Source: VXNE01 sp965203615 (GTDB taxonomy: Bacteria > Pseudomonadota > Gammaproteobacteria > Pseudomonadales > Azotimanducaceae). Taken from it: DNA of 64,000 nt. The notes below the pieces were generated by a model. The model ran no database searches and had not been told where the DNA came from. It saw only the letters and a program-made list of their open reading frames with translations. The position numbers were made by a program, and so were the translations under genes. The stretch lies in contig OZ241900.1 of assembly GCA_965203615.1 (NCBI GenBank), positions 2,170,001 to 2,234,000 on the forward strand, read 5' to 3'. Position 1 is the stretch's first letter. Each line of letters opens with the position of its first letter. Below are positions 42,373 to 52,112 of the stretch, piece after piece.

Positions 42373-45090
42373 CTAGCCACGAAATCCGTCCCATCCCAAG
42401 GGGCTCGACGCACGGCCTGGGGCGAGGTGGAACTCGAGTCCACCGTCTGGACGATCCCCGCCTCGCGGATGAAGGCCGCGAGGCGGCATGCCGCCATGGC
42501 TTTGACTGTCTTCATCCTCTTGTTCTTCTTCCAGCATGTCCTCTAGCGTGCCCAGTCGCCACCCGCGCCACTTGGTCCTGATCCACTCCACTTCGACCAG
42601 GAACATCTGGCTTGCGCTCGGGGATCGGGAGTTGCTGCTCGATGCGGTGGCCGTCAGCTCCGCCAGCCCCTCCAGCAGATCGCTGTTCGGCGTCAAAGTC
42701 AGCATGCCGGTCTCGCCATCTATTCCTATGCTCACCAGACTGGGGTCCGAAGGGATCACGGAGTACGTCAACGTCTCACCTTCGTCCGAGAAGAACGCCG
42801 TCAAGCTCACCTCCTCGGCGGGTCCGTCCATCTCCAGCACGAAGTCCGGAATCGGATTGACGACCAAGTCGTTGTCAAGCACCAGGGTGTGAGCTTCCGA
42901 ATCCGTCGCATGCACAGCGTACCCGTCCCCCGGCTCCACCCTGACTTCGACAGGCCTGCTGCGCTCGTCCACGTCGTCGTCAATCGTCTCGATGGCTATC
43001 TCAGCACCCTGCTCGCCTTCGTTGATCGTGACGGAGCTGGGGTAGTCGCCATTCGTGAACGCATAAGCCCCCACCATTGCTAGCTGTATCGGCAAGTCTT
43101 CCTCGGCCTCGCGGCTGCTCTCGAATACAAAGGTGACCGTCTCGCCTTCGACCGCTTCGGCTGACGCCGCCTTCACAGACACTACCGGCTTTGGTTTCGG
43201 AGGGGGCACGGGATCTCTATCTCCTCCGCCGGAACCACCACCTCCGCCGCCGGAACCGCCACCTCCGCCGCCGCCGGAACCACCACCCCCGCCGCCGCCG
43301 GAACCGCCACCTCCGCCGGAGTTACCACCGCCGTTGTTGCCTCCGCCAGGATTGTCGCCCCCGTTACCAGGATTGCCTCCTGGATCGGTATGGCGATTGG
43401 GATCGTTAGGATAATCGTCTGCGTTGTCGCCTACTCCATCCCCATCGCTGTCTGCCCACTCGTACGGGTTGTTTGGAAAAGCGTCTTCACTATCAGGCAC
43501 GCCGTCGCCATCGAAATCCGGGGACCGCGGCTCAGGGACTTGACCCTCGTACCATCTGTTAGGGTCATTCGGGTAGAAATCCGATTCGTCACCTACTCCA
43601 TCCCCATCGCTGTCTGCCCACTCACCTGGATCGCGAGGAAAAGCGTCCTCGTCGTCAGGGACTCCGTCGCCATCAAAATCTGCTGGCGGTTCAGCAGGAT
43701 CGGGAGGCTTGGTTGACTCTCCTTCCACCGTCCACGTGCAGTCTACGGTTAGACTCGGATGACGTAGAAGCGCTAACCTGTACCCGTTGAATGTTGACCA
43801 AACACCTCCTCTCGATCTGAAATCTGAAATGGCTCCGATATTTTTTTTGATAGTAGTCTTATCCGTCTCAAAGGTTTCGCCCCACGTAGGCCATCTTACA
43901 GTGTCCGGGAATACATACTCCGATGGTTCCTCTGTCGTTGGCTCCCTCAATAGTCTATACACCATCGTCTCTGATCTGGTCGTCGGATTTAGGGTTACTG
44001 ACACCGTGGGGGAATCAGATGGCTTGATAGTTTTTCCGCAATCAGCCCCAGCGGTCAGGCTCCACGCTTGTATCTCTACGACGGCATGTGGCGAGTCTAA
44101 CCCTACGCCTACTCTGTTTTTAGCCCGTACTCGTACCTGGTATGTTCCGGGGCCGAGATTTGAGATTGTAGCTGTCGTTCCCGTAGTAGGAACGTAAGTT
44201 CCCGGTGGGAAGCTAGCACCTGTGTATATAGCGTAATGCACGTCATAGCCGTACACTTCTTCACTTGAAGGGGAAGGTGTCCACGACACGGTGAGTGTCT
44301 TGTAGTCGGGGTTGGAGACAGATGGCTTCCCCAATTTACTCGGATTACTGAGTCGTGACAAAGTTACGGTCACCGTGTACATCTGCGATGTGCCGTCTTG
44401 AGCAGTGACTGTAAACGTCAGAGTGTTCACGCCCTCCATCACTGCACTCGTCTCGGGTGACGCACTTGCGTGAGAGCTGGTAGCGGTCGGCGTCAGCTTC
44501 ACATGCGTAACAGGATTTGCAGCAGTATCGCGGATGGTGGCCGCGTAGGTATAGTCACCTGTTTTCGTGAGAGTTATGGGGGAGAACGGACCACTACTGG
44601 AACCGCCGGCTCCTGCTGTCAGACTACTCAGGGATTTGTCAGCGGAACGACTGGGAGTCACAGTTATCGTATCCGTGTTCCCGCTACACGCGTAGCTCGT
44701 AGAGATAGTGAAGTGCTCAGGAGGACAAGCTTTGATCTGGAGCGTGTAGCTCATACCCGCCACAGGGACCAAGGCGCCCGAAGTGAATCCGCTTTTGGTA
44801 GCGCTAGGGGGTCCAGTGAGTTCGATTGGAGTGCCAGCGTTAATGGTGAACGACGTCTTTGTTCCAGGTATCACCTGTAGTAGGCAGCAGGTGTGGAAGT
44901 TTTCGGTCAGGTCGTATCGTATGATGTACCCGCCCGCGCCTTTCACTGCGTCCCAGCGTAGATCGATCTGGTTCTCTCCGCTGGCTTGGAAGTTCTTCGG
45001 TACGGAGTCGGCGGGCACGAATGTTTCCTGCCCCAACGCATAGCTCACCATGAGCATCGCCAGCGCAGCAATGCACAGCCTTGTTTTCAT
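42373..45090 (-). CDS. Secreted surface protein: FN3, cadherin-like, thrombospondin-3 repeats, Calx-beta
   Basis: This 905-residue protein has a Sec signal peptide (MKTRLCIAALAMLMVSYALG). Approximate layout: FN3-like 28-130; cadherin-like beta-sandwich 150-247; FN3 255-340; a Cys-containing domain 345-465; four calcium-binding thrombospondin type-3 units 471-567 (DFDGDGVPDDEDAFP, DSDGDGVGD); a Gly/Ser/Asn linker 569-629; Calx-beta 632-737 (AVEGETVTFVFE, EIAIETIDDDV); an Ig/cadherin-like domain 738-830; an acidic then Gly/Pro-rich tail. The DGDG units should bind Ca. It is likely an exported or cell-surface adhesin. G+C content is lower over 43.8-45.0 kb than in neighbours, suggesting acquisition of the N-terminal half. 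Confidence 0.85.
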   Translation of the reverse strand: MKTRLCIAALAMLMVSYALGQETFVPADSVPKNFQASGENQIDLRWDAVKGAGGYIIRYDLTENFHTCCLLQVIPGTKTSFTINAGTPIELTGPPSATKSGFTSGALVPVAGMSYTLQIKACPPEHFTISTSYACSGNTDTITVTPSRSADKSLSSLTAGAGGSSSGPFSPITLTKTGDYTYAATIRDTAANPVTHVKLTPTATSSHASASPETSAVMEGVNTLTFTVTAQDGTSQMYTVTVTLSRLSNPSKLGKPSVSNPDYKTLTVSWTPSPSSEEVYGYDVHYAIYTGASFPPGTYVPTTGTTATISNLGPGTYQVRVRAKNRVGVGLDSPHAVVEIQAWSLTAGADCGKTIKPSDSPTVSVTLNPTTRSETMVYRLLREPTTEEPSEYVFPDTVRWPTWGETFETDKTTIKKNIGAISDFRSRGGVWSTFNGYRLALLRHPSLTVDCTWTVEGESTKPPDPAEPPADFDGDGVPDDEDAFPRDPGEWADSDGDGVGDESDFYPNDPNRWYEGQVPEPRSPDFDGDGVPDSEDAFPNNPYEWADSDGDGVGDNADDYPNDPNRHTDPGGNPGNGGDNPGGGNNGGGNSGGGGGSGGGGGGGSGGGGGGGSGGGGGGSGGGDRDPVPPPKPKPVVSVKAASAEAVEGETVTFVFESSREAEEDLPIQLAMVGAYAFTNGDYPSSVTINEGEQGAEIAIETIDDDVDERSRPVEVRVEPGDGYAVHATDSEAHTLVLDNDLVVNPIPDFVLEMDGPAEEVSLTAFFSDEGETLTYSVIPSDPSLVSIGIDGETGMLTLTPNSDLLEGLAELTATASSSNSRSPSASQMFLVEVEWIRTKWRGWRLGTLEDMLEEEQEDEDSQSHGGMPPRGLHPRGGDRPDGGLEFHLAPGRASSPLGWDGFRG
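43205..43385 (-). repeat. Low-complexity Gly/Ser-coding repeat
   Basis: Short CCGCCGCCGGAACC-like units repeated on the plus strand encode a GGGGS-like linker of about 60 residues in the surface protein. It is a simple-sequence tract liable to slippage; linker length may vary between strains. Confidence 0.9.
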
Positions 45091-45566
45091 TCCCGACTCC
45101 GGCCGTATTGCGGTGACCGCCGGCCTCCAGGCGGCATACGAGCGGCACCGCTCGCATGGGGTCGGGTCTTTCGCTCTCGGGGCGCGCGGTGCGGAGTTCG
45201 CATTCCTCTACGCTGCCGACGTTGTCCACGGCCAAGAATACGACTTCATTCGAGAAAATGGCACTACGACTCATTATTTTTTGATGAATTTTGGGAGAAT
45301 TTCTGAGGGCAAAGATGCCAACGCCGGTGGCGCCGCGTTGCGTGCCAACCGGCGCCGGTTCGCCTGCGCAGTTGGAGCAGATTCCGGTTCGGATCGCGCA
45401 TGGCGTCGCAAGGTTCGAAGATCGGCGCGGCCTGGCCGGCCGGTCGCGTCCCCGCCGCAACGCAACCGGGCGCGGACTCAAAATGGCTTGGTTGGAATGG
45501 GCGACACGGCGCCCTTCCAGGCTTCCGGATCCCGCACCGAAGTGCGGCGACAAGTCCGACAGGCTG
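45091..45566. other. 476-bp intergenic region
   Basis: This space separates the surface-protein start (45090) from the dctP stop (45567). Frames overlapping it have no family features and look like shadows. An A+T-rich patch at about 45262-45306 (a run of seven T near 45279, read as A on the minus strand) is the only promoter-like feature for the surface gene. Nothing else is identified. Confidence 0.5.
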
Positions 45567-46673
45567 CTAGCGCGCGTTGAGGTAGGCCTGCTCCGTCACG
45601 GCCTGGTATTCGCGCATCTTGTTCAGGAACTCCGTGTACGAGTCGAGGATGCGCTGCGAGAGTTCGTCGTCCGCGGACTCCGCCAGAACTTCGGCGGACA
45701 ACCTCCGAAACTCGTCCAGCACTTCGTCCGGCAGGCGCCGGATCTCCACGCCGTGTTCCTTGATGAGAGACTTGAGCGAATCCGCGTTGCGCGCCATGAA
45801 TTCGTCCAGCATGTCCTGGTTGATGGCCCTGCAGGCGGTCTCGAGGATCTTCTTCAGGTCGTCGGGCAACGCGTTGAACGCATCCCGGTTGACGATGGCC
45901 TCTATGGTCGGACCGGGTTCATGCCAACCCGGGTAGTAGTAATAGCGCGCGATCTCCTGGAATCCGAACGCAAGGTCGTTGTAAGGCCCAACCCACTCGG
46001 TGGCGTCGATCACGCCGGTTTGCAGGGAGGTGAAGATCTCGCTCCCGGGCAAGCTGACAGCGACGCCGCCGGCGCGCTGGAACACCTCGCCGCCGAGGCC
46101 CGGTATGCGCATCTTGAGGCCGTGAAGGTCGGCAATGGTATTGATTTCCTTGTTGAACCAGCCCGCCATCTGCACGCCCGAATTGCCTGCGGCCATGGGG
46201 ATGACGCCGAATCGGCCGTAAAGCTCCCGCCACAACTCAAGGCCCCCGCCGTGGTGCAGCCATGCGTTCATCTCCTGGGCAGTCAGGCCGAAGGGCACCG
46301 TCGCAAAAATGGCGGCGATCGGAGCCTTGCCACGCCAATAGTAGGCGGCCCCGTGGCCCATTTCGGCGCTACCTTCGGACACGGCGTCGAATACCTCGAA
46401 TGCCGGGACGAGTTCGTTGGCGGCGTATACCTTGATCTTGAGCCTTCCTGCCGACATGACGTCCACGTCTTCTGCAAGCCGCTCTGGCGCGGTGCCGAGG
46501 CCCGGGAGGTTCTTGGGCCAGGTCGTGACCAGCTTCCACTCGAACTGGGAGGGCGTTGCCGCCGCTTCATCCGCCGGGGCGGTCGAACCTTCCTCGGGCG
46601 CGCATCCGCCGAGCAGCAGTCCGAACATGATCGCCGCGGACCCCGGCGCGCGAGGACGCGAAGCCCGGTTCAA
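45567..46673 (-). CDS. dctP: TRAP transporter substrate-binding lipoprotein (DctP/TakP-like)
   Basis: The start chosen is TTG 46673, which overlaps the uvrD stop as TTGA and yields a lipoprotein signal (NRASRPRAPG, then IMFGLLLGGC with the lipobox Cys). The 368-residue product has the binding-protein pattern FEWKLVTTWPKNLPGLGTA, MSAGRLKIKVYAANELVP, EMGHGAAYYWRGKAP, TGVIDATEWVGPYNDL and YYYPGWHEPG. The WPK, GHG-AYYW and conserved Arg segments resemble alpha-keto-acid/lactate binders (TakP type). It presumably feeds the DctQM permeases encoded about 3.2 kb away on the opposite strand. Coupling to uvrD is unexpected. Confidence 0.88.
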   Translation of the reverse strand: MNRASRPRAPGSAAIMFGLLLGGCAPEEGSTAPADEAAATPSQFEWKLVTTWPKNLPGLGTAPERLAEDVDVMSAGRLKIKVYAANELVPAFEVFDAVSEGSAEMGHGAAYYWRGKAPIAAIFATVPFGLTAQEMNAWLHHGGGLELWRELYGRFGVIPMAAGNSGVQMAGWFNKEINTIADLHGLKMRIPGLGGEVFQRAGGVAVSLPGSEIFTSLQTGVIDATEWVGPYNDLAFGFQEIARYYYYPGWHEPGPTIEAIVNRDAFNALPDDLKKILETACRAINQDMLDEFMARNADSLKSLIKEHGVEIRRLPDEVLDEFRRLSAEVLAESADDELSQRILDSYTEFLNKMREYQAVTEQAYLNAR

Positions 46674-48856
46674 TCCAATGTCTCCAACTTCGCGTAACCC
46701 AACATCAACCATTTCGTTCCTTCCTTCCTGAAGTTCACCTGAATCCGTGCGCGCTCGCCGCTTCCCTCGCTCTGCAGCACTATGCCCTCTCCGAACTTTC
46801 CGTGCCGCACGCGCTGACCCACGCGCAACCCGCCCGACGACTCCGTAATCCTCGCCCCGGCGCGCCTCCTCCGCACGGGGCGGGATATCGCTCCGCCCAT
46901 ACGGACTTCCTCCAAGGTCTCTGAAGGCACCTCAAGCAGGAACCGCGACGGTCGGTTCACCGACTCCGAACCGAAGAAACGCCGAATCTGGGCATAGGTG
47001 AGATAGAGCTGGCGCATGGCGCGCGTGACCCCGACGTAGGCGAGGCGGCGCTCCTCTTCCATGCGGCCCGGCTCCTCCGCCGACCGGCGATGCGGAAAAA
47101 GTCCCTCCTCCATCCCGGTGAGAAACACCAGCGGGAATTCGAGCCCCTTGGCCGAATGCAATGTCATCATCTGGACCGCGGTGCCGCCCGTGGCCTGGTA
47201 CTCGCCAGCCTCGAGCGCCGCGTGATCGAGGAAATCGTCCAGGTCCGACGCGTCTTCGTCGGTCTCACCGCGCGGGTCCACCGGAAACGTTCTTGCCGCC
47301 CGGAACTGACGACACGCGGTAACGAGCTCTTCCAGGTTCTCCTTGCGGGCCAGTCCCCGCTCACCCGGCTCCTTGCCGTGATACTCCAGCAAGCCGCTGG
47401 CATCGATGCAGTGGCGGGCAATCTCATGCAGGTCCGCGCCCAGCAACGTCTCCGACATCGTGTCGATCTCGTCGATGAAGTTGCGCAGCACGGTCGCCAT
47501 CCTGCCGCCGATCTCTCCGCTCGAGATACCGTCCTTCGCCGCCTGCCAGAGCGATATCTCGTTCGCCCGCGCCACCGCGCGCACGCTGTCGATGGTCCGC
47601 TCGCCAATGCCCCGGGGCGGCGTATTGACGACCCGCTCGAAGGCGACATCAGCATGGCGCTGGTTCATCAGCCGCATGTAGGCCAGCGCGTTCTTGACTT
47701 CGGCCCGTTCGAAGAAGCGCAAACCCCCGTAGATACGATAGGGGATGTCAGCCACCAGGAACGCTTCTTCCAGCACGCGGGACTGCGCATTGGACCGGTA
47801 CAGCACGGCGACTTCGTCCGGCTCGCCGTCGCGCAGCCACTCGCGGGTGCGATCCGCCACGAACCGTGCTTCGTCGACTTCATTGAACGCGGCGTAGACC
47901 TTGACCGGCTCACCGTCTCCCGCAGAAGTCCACAGCGACTTGCCCAGGCGGCCCAGGTTGTTGCCGATCAGCCCGTTGGCCGCGTCCAGGATCTTGCTGG
48001 TCGACCGGTAGTTCTGTTCCAGCCGAATGATCTGCGTATCCTCGAAATCATCGGAGAACCTCTGGATGTTCTCGATCTTGGCGCCGCGCCAACCATAGAT
48101 CGACTGGTCGTCGTCCCCCACCGCCATGACATTGCCGGTGTCCCCGGCAAGCAGCCGCAGCCACGCGTACTGAGTCGTGTTGGTGTCCTGGAACTCATCG
48201 ACCAGGAGCTGTCCGAAGCGGCGCCGGTAGTGCGTGAGCAGGGCATCGTTGTCCCGCATGAGTTCATGGCACCGCAGCAGCAGTTCGGCGAAGTCCACCA
48301 GGCCGCCACGGGCACAGGCGGCTTCATAGGCCTGGTAGAGCCTCTTGAGCGTGGTCGCCGAAAAGTCGTCGCTGCCCGGGATCTCGTTCGGTCTGCGGCC
48401 ACGATCCTTCTGCGCGTTGATGAACCCGGCGACCTGCCGCGCGGGCCAGGAGCTCTCGTCCAGATCCTGCGCCTTGATCACCCGCCGGACGAGGCGAAGC
48501 TGATCGTCCGAGTCGATGATCTGGAAGTTCTGCGGCAGTCCCGCGTCTTCCCAGTGCATCCGCAGCAGACGGTGGGCGATGCCGTGAAAAGTCCCCACCC
48601 ACATTCCTCGCCCGGGCATGTCGAGCAGCGTTTCCGCCCGAGAGCGCATTTCCGCCGCGGCCTTGTTGGTGAACGTGACCGCGAGCACGCCCTGGGGACT
48701 CAGGCCCTCCACCTGGACGAGCCAGGCGATGCGATGCACCAGCACGCGGGTCTTGCCGCTGCCCGCCCCGGCGACGACGAGCAGGTTGCCGAGCGGGGCC
48801 GTGACGGCTTCCCGCTGCCGCTCGTTCAGGGGACCGATGATGCCTGATACGTCCAA
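46670..48856 (-). CDS. uvrD: DNA helicase II (UvrD/PcrA type)
   Basis: This is a 728-residue superfamily-1A helicase. Motifs: LNERQREAVTAP (Q), VVAGAGSGKTRVLVHR (Walker A), DEFQDTNTTQY (II), VGDDDQSIYGWRGA (III), LEQNYRSTSKIL (IV), MTLHSAKGLEFPLVFL (V), YVGVTRAM (VI). The C-terminal GLRVGQRVRHGKFGEGIVL is the Tudor-like tail that binds RNA polymerase or repair partners. It unwinds DNA 3'-5' in nucleotide excision and mismatch repair. It lies 3 bp after glmS, so the glmU-glmS-uvrD-dctP genes appear to form one minus-strand unit. Confidence 0.95.
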   Translation of the reverse strand: MDVSGIIGPLNERQREAVTAPLGNLLVVAGAGSGKTRVLVHRIAWLVQVEGLSPQGVLAVTFTNKAAAEMRSRAETLLDMPGRGMWVGTFHGIAHRLLRMHWEDAGLPQNFQIIDSDDQLRLVRRVIKAQDLDESSWPARQVAGFINAQKDRGRRPNEIPGSDDFSATTLKRLYQAYEAACARGGLVDFAELLLRCHELMRDNDALLTHYRRRFGQLLVDEFQDTNTTQYAWLRLLAGDTGNVMAVGDDDQSIYGWRGAKIENIQRFSDDFEDTQIIRLEQNYRSTSKILDAANGLIGNNLGRLGKSLWTSAGDGEPVKVYAAFNEVDEARFVADRTREWLRDGEPDEVAVLYRSNAQSRVLEEAFLVADIPYRIYGGLRFFERAEVKNALAYMRLMNQRHADVAFERVVNTPPRGIGERTIDSVRAVARANEISLWQAAKDGISSGEIGGRMATVLRNFIDEIDTMSETLLGADLHEIARHCIDASGLLEYHGKEPGERGLARKENLEELVTACRQFRAARTFPVDPRGETDEDASDLDDFLDHAALEAGEYQATGGTAVQMMTLHSAKGLEFPLVFLTGMEEGLFPHRRSAEEPGRMEEERRLAYVGVTRAMRQLYLTYAQIRRFFGSESVNRPSRFLLEVPSETLEEVRMGGAISRPVRRRRAGARITESSGGLRVGQRVRHGKFGEGIVLQSEGSGERARIQVNFRKEGTKWLMLGYAKLETLD

Positions 48857-48859
48857 CCG

Positions 48860-50707
48860 CTACTCGACGGTGACGGACTTCGCCAGGTTCCGGGGCTGGT
48901 CGATGTCCGTTCCTTTCAATACGGCTACGTGGTAGGCGAGCAGTTGCAGCGGCACCGTGTAGACGATGGGCGCCACGGCATCGTGCACGCTCGGGACCTC
49001 GATCACGGTGATGCCCGGTCCTTCGCGGAAACCCGCTTCCGCATTGGCGAAGACGTAGAGCTGCCCGCCCCGGGCACGCACTTCCTGCAGGTTCGATTGG
49101 ATCTTGCGCAGCAGGTCGTTGTTCGGCGCCACGGCCACCACGGGCATCGCTTCGGTCACGAGCGCCAGCGGGCCGTGTTTCAGTTCTCCGGCGGGATAGG
49201 CTTCCGCGTGGATATAGGAAATCTCCTTCAGCTTCAGCGCGCCTTCCAGCGCGACCGGGAGTTGCGGGCCGCGGCCGAGGAACAGGGCGTGTTGCCGGGA
49301 GACGAACTCTTCCGCCAACTCCTGCAATCGGGATTCGAGCTCAAGGACTTCCTCGATGGCATCGTCAAGTCCGTGCAGCGCCTGCACGAGTTCCGCCTCG
49401 GTCTGCGGGCTCATTCCATGCCGTCGCCCAAGCAAGATGGTCAGCATTAGCAGGTCGGCGAGCATCGCGGTAAACGCCTTGGTGGACGCGACGCCAAACT
49501 CGGCACCCGCTTCCAGCATGATGGCCAAGTCTGACTCCCGCACGATGGTACTCGTCGCGACGTTGCAGATCGCCAGCGTATGGCGGAATCCGATGTCCTT
49601 CGCGATGCGCAGGGCGGCAAGGGTATCCGCCGTCTCGCCAGACTGAGACGTGGTCACGAACAGGCTGTCCGGAGGCACGACCACGGGGCGATAACGCCAC
49701 TCACTTGCAATCTCCACCTGGCAGGAGATGCCCACGTATTCCTCGATCCAATACTTGGCCACACAGCCGGCGTAGTAAGCCGTTCCGCACGCGACGATGG
49801 TCACCGCCTGGGTTTCGTCGAGGATGCTCGTCGTGCGCACGCCGAACGCGCGCTCAAGCACCCGAGCGCGGTCGATCCGTCCTTCCAGCGTGGCTCGCAC
49901 CACCTGAGGCTGTTGGTGAATCTCGCGCTGCATGTAGTGGCGATAGTTGCCCCGATCCGCCTCCTCCGGGACCTGTTCGACCCGCACCGTGGCACGCACG
50001 ACGTTTTCGTCGTCAACGTTCCACACCTCTATGCCCTCTCGACGCACGTCGACCAGGTCGCCTTCCTCAAGCAGGATGAATCGATCGGTCACGGGCCGCA
50101 ACGCGAGCACGTCAGAGGCGATGAAGCTCTCTCCGAAACCAACGCCAACCACCAGGGGATTGCCGCCGCGGGCTGCGACGATGCGGCCAGGCTCATCGCG
50201 GCACAGGACGCCGATGGCGTACTTCCCGTCGAGACGCTTGAGCGCCGCGCGCACCGCTTCCAGCAGGTCTCCAGTCCGCTCGTAGCATTGATCGATCAGG
50301 TGAACGATGACCTCGGTGTCCGTCTCGGAGGTGAATTGGTACCCGCTCTCGGCCAATTCGTCCCGAAGGGGCTCGAAGTCCTCGATGATCCCGTTGTGAA
50401 CGAGGGCAATCCGATTCGACGATACGTGGGGATGGGCGTTGCGCTCCTCGACTGCCGCGCCATGGCTGGCCCAGCGCGTATGCGCGATGCCCGCAGTGCC
50501 GAGAACGGGCCTTTCGTTGAGGCTGTCGACCAGCGCCTGCACTTTGCCCACCGCGCGCCGGCGCATGAACTCCGCAGCGCCGTTGCCGTCCGAACCGACG
50601 ATCGCCAGACCGGCAGAGTCGTAGCCGCGGTATTCGAGGCGCTGCAGTCCTTCGAGGAGAATGCCCGAAACATCGCGGTTCGACACCGCGCCAACAATGC
50701 CGCACAT
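48860..50707 (-). CDS. glmS: Glucosamine-fructose-6-phosphate aminotransferase
   Basis: This 615-residue enzyme converts fructose-6-phosphate and glutamine to glucosamine-6-phosphate for peptidoglycan and LPS. The N-terminal glutaminase has the nucleophile C2 in MCGIVGAVSNRD, with RLEYRGYDSAG, GIAHTRWASHG and HVSSNRIALVHNG. Two SIS domains follow, with VTTSQSGETADTLAAL and LGRGPQLPVALEGALKLKEI. It ends NLAKSVTVE, the usual C-terminus. Only 4 bp separate it from glmU, so there is no room for a leader ribozyme. Regulation must be through the operon or small RNAs not visible here. Confidence 0.97.
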   Translation of the reverse strand: MCGIVGAVSNRDVSGILLEGLQRLEYRGYDSAGLAIVGSDGNGAAEFMRRRAVGKVQALVDSLNERPVLGTAGIAHTRWASHGAAVEERNAHPHVSSNRIALVHNGIIEDFEPLRDELAESGYQFTSETDTEVIVHLIDQCYERTGDLLEAVRAALKRLDGKYAIGVLCRDEPGRIVAARGGNPLVVGVGFGESFIASDVLALRPVTDRFILLEEGDLVDVRREGIEVWNVDDENVVRATVRVEQVPEEADRGNYRHYMQREIHQQPQVVRATLEGRIDRARVLERAFGVRTTSILDETQAVTIVACGTAYYAGCVAKYWIEEYVGISCQVEIASEWRYRPVVVPPDSLFVTTSQSGETADTLAALRIAKDIGFRHTLAICNVATSTIVRESDLAIMLEAGAEFGVASTKAFTAMLADLLMLTILLGRRHGMSPQTEAELVQALHGLDDAIEEVLELESRLQELAEEFVSRQHALFLGRGPQLPVALEGALKLKEISYIHAEAYPAGELKHGPLALVTEAMPVVAVAPNNDLLRKIQSNLQEVRARGGQLYVFANAEAGFREGPGITVIEVPSVHDAVAPIVYTVPLQLLAYHVAVLKGTDIDQPRNLAKSVTVE

Positions 50708-50711
50708 GAGA

Positions 50712-52112
50712 CTACCCGTCCGCGGGGGACTTATCCCCGCGCTCCTTCCTGGCCTGGGGCGAACGCCATTTCTTGATGTTGCGCTGCCTGCTGCGTCCTA
50801 CCGCCAGGTCTTTCTTCTCCACCGCCACCGTGATCGTTGATCCCGCGCCCACATAAGCGTCGTCACCGATCTCGACCGGCGCTACGAGGGTCGCGTTGGT
50901 GCCCACGAAGACGCGGTCGCCAATGGCCGTCTGGTGTTTGTCCACGCCGTCGTAGTTGCAGGTGATCGCGCCGGCGCCGATGTTGCAGTCGTCGCCGACC
51001 TCCGCATCGCCAAGGTACGCGAGGTGGCTCGCCTTGGTGCCCGCCCCGAGGCGTGCTTTCTTCGTCTCCACGAAGTTCCCGACCTTGACGCCCTCGCCGA
51101 GCTCCGTGCCGGGCCGAAGCCGCGCGAACGGACCAATGGCCGCGCCCCGCGCGATGCGCGCGCCGTCGATCACGGTATTCGCCTCCACGGTCACACCGTC
51201 GCCGAGGATCGCGTCCCGGATGAAGCAGTTGGGTCCGATCGAGACGCGCTCGCCGAGGACCACGTCGCCCTCGAACACGGAATTGACGTCGATGGTGCAA
51301 TCCGGGCCCGCCGTGAGGGTCCCGCGCAGGTCGAACCGGCCAGGATCGCGAAACGTCACACCTTCCCGCATGAGCGCTTCCGCACACCGTTGCTGATAGC
51401 GCCGTTCGGCGGCCGCGAGTTGTACCCGATCGTTCACGCCGGCAAAGTCTTCAAACGACGGCGCCCTGATGCCCTTGACCGGGACACCTTCGGATTGCGC
51501 GGCGGCGACGATGTCCGTCAGGTAGAACTCGCCCTGGGCATTGTCGTTGCCGAGTCCCGCCAGCAGGCGCTTGAGCGTGACGGCCGGCGCGGCAAGGATG
51601 CCCGTATTGATCTCCGAAACACGGCGCTCGGTGTCCGAAGCGTCCGCCTCCTCCACGATGGCCGCAACGCTGCCGTCATCGTTGCGGAGCACCCGCCCGA
51701 GGCCAGCCGGGTTCGCAGCGTCGGCAGTGACAACCGCGATGCAGTCGCCTTCGGCGCTTGCACCCGCGCATTGCACCAATGTCTTACCCTCCGCCAGCGG
51801 CACATCGCCGTAAACCACTAACACCGTCGCGTCGTCGTCCACGTGCGGTATGGCTTGAGACGTCGCGTGACCGGTGCCGAGCTGCTCGGTCTGCTCGATC
51901 CAGTTGATGTCCGAGCCACCGGCGCACCGCGCCCTGACATTCCCGCCTTCCGCACCAACGACGACATGCACGCGCCAGGGGTCAAGAGTTCGCGCCGTCT
52001 CAAGCACATGCGCAAGCAACTGCTTTCCGGCGATCTCGTGCAGCACCTTGGCCCGGCTGGACCGCATGCGCTTGCCCTGCCCAGCGGCCAGAACGACGAT
52101 TTCCAGGTTCAT
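50712..52112 (-). CDS. glmU: Bifunctional GlcNAc-1-P uridyltransferase / GlcN-1-P acetyltransferase
   Basis: This is a 466-residue enzyme making UDP-GlcNAc. The N-terminal pyrophosphorylase has VLAAGQGKRMRSSRAKVLHE and VLVVYGDVPL. The C-terminal left-handed beta-helix has hexapeptide repeats (GERVSIGPNCFI, GARIARGAAIGPFARLRPGT, GVKVGNFVETKKARLG, GDDCNIGAGAITCNYDG with the catalytic/coenzyme residues). The C-terminal tail is rich in Lys/Arg. It is the first gene of the glmU-glmS-uvrD unit. In many Gammaproteobacteria it directly follows atpC; here about 4.8 kb of accessory DNA and a GST separate the two. Confidence 0.97.
   Translation of the reverse strand: MNLEIVVLAAGQGKRMRSSRAKVLHEIAGKQLLAHVLETARTLDPWRVHVVVGAEGGNVRARCAGGSDINWIEQTEQLGTGHATSQAIPHVDDDATVLVVYGDVPLAEGKTLVQCAGASAEGDCIAVVTADAANPAGLGRVLRNDDGSVAAIVEEADASDTERRVSEINTGILAAPAVTLKRLLAGLGNDNAQGEFYLTDIVAAAQSEGVPVKGIRAPSFEDFAGVNDRVQLAAAERRYQQRCAEALMREGVTFRDPGRFDLRGTLTAGPDCTIDVNSVFEGDVVLGERVSIGPNCFIRDAILGDGVTVEANTVIDGARIARGAAIGPFARLRPGTELGEGVKVGNFVETKKARLGAGTKASHLAYLGDAEVGDDCNIGAGAITCNYDGVDKHQTAIGDRVFVGTNATLVAPVEIGDDAYVGAGSTITVAVEKKDLAVGRSRQRNIKKWRSPQARKERGDKSPADG

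Noticed and set aside
45291..46697. A 468-codon plus-strand open frame
   Set aside because: It lies antisense to dctP, has no family motif, and is the usual high-G+C shadow.
47090..48847. A 585-codon plus-strand open frame
   Set aside because: It is antisense to uvrD, whose helicase motifs are complete; composition is Arg/His/Gly-rich shadow type.
50708..50711. glmS ribozyme/riboswitch leader
   Set aside because: glmS starts 4 bp after glmU, so there is no leader to hold one; this ribozyme is also a Gram-positive feature.
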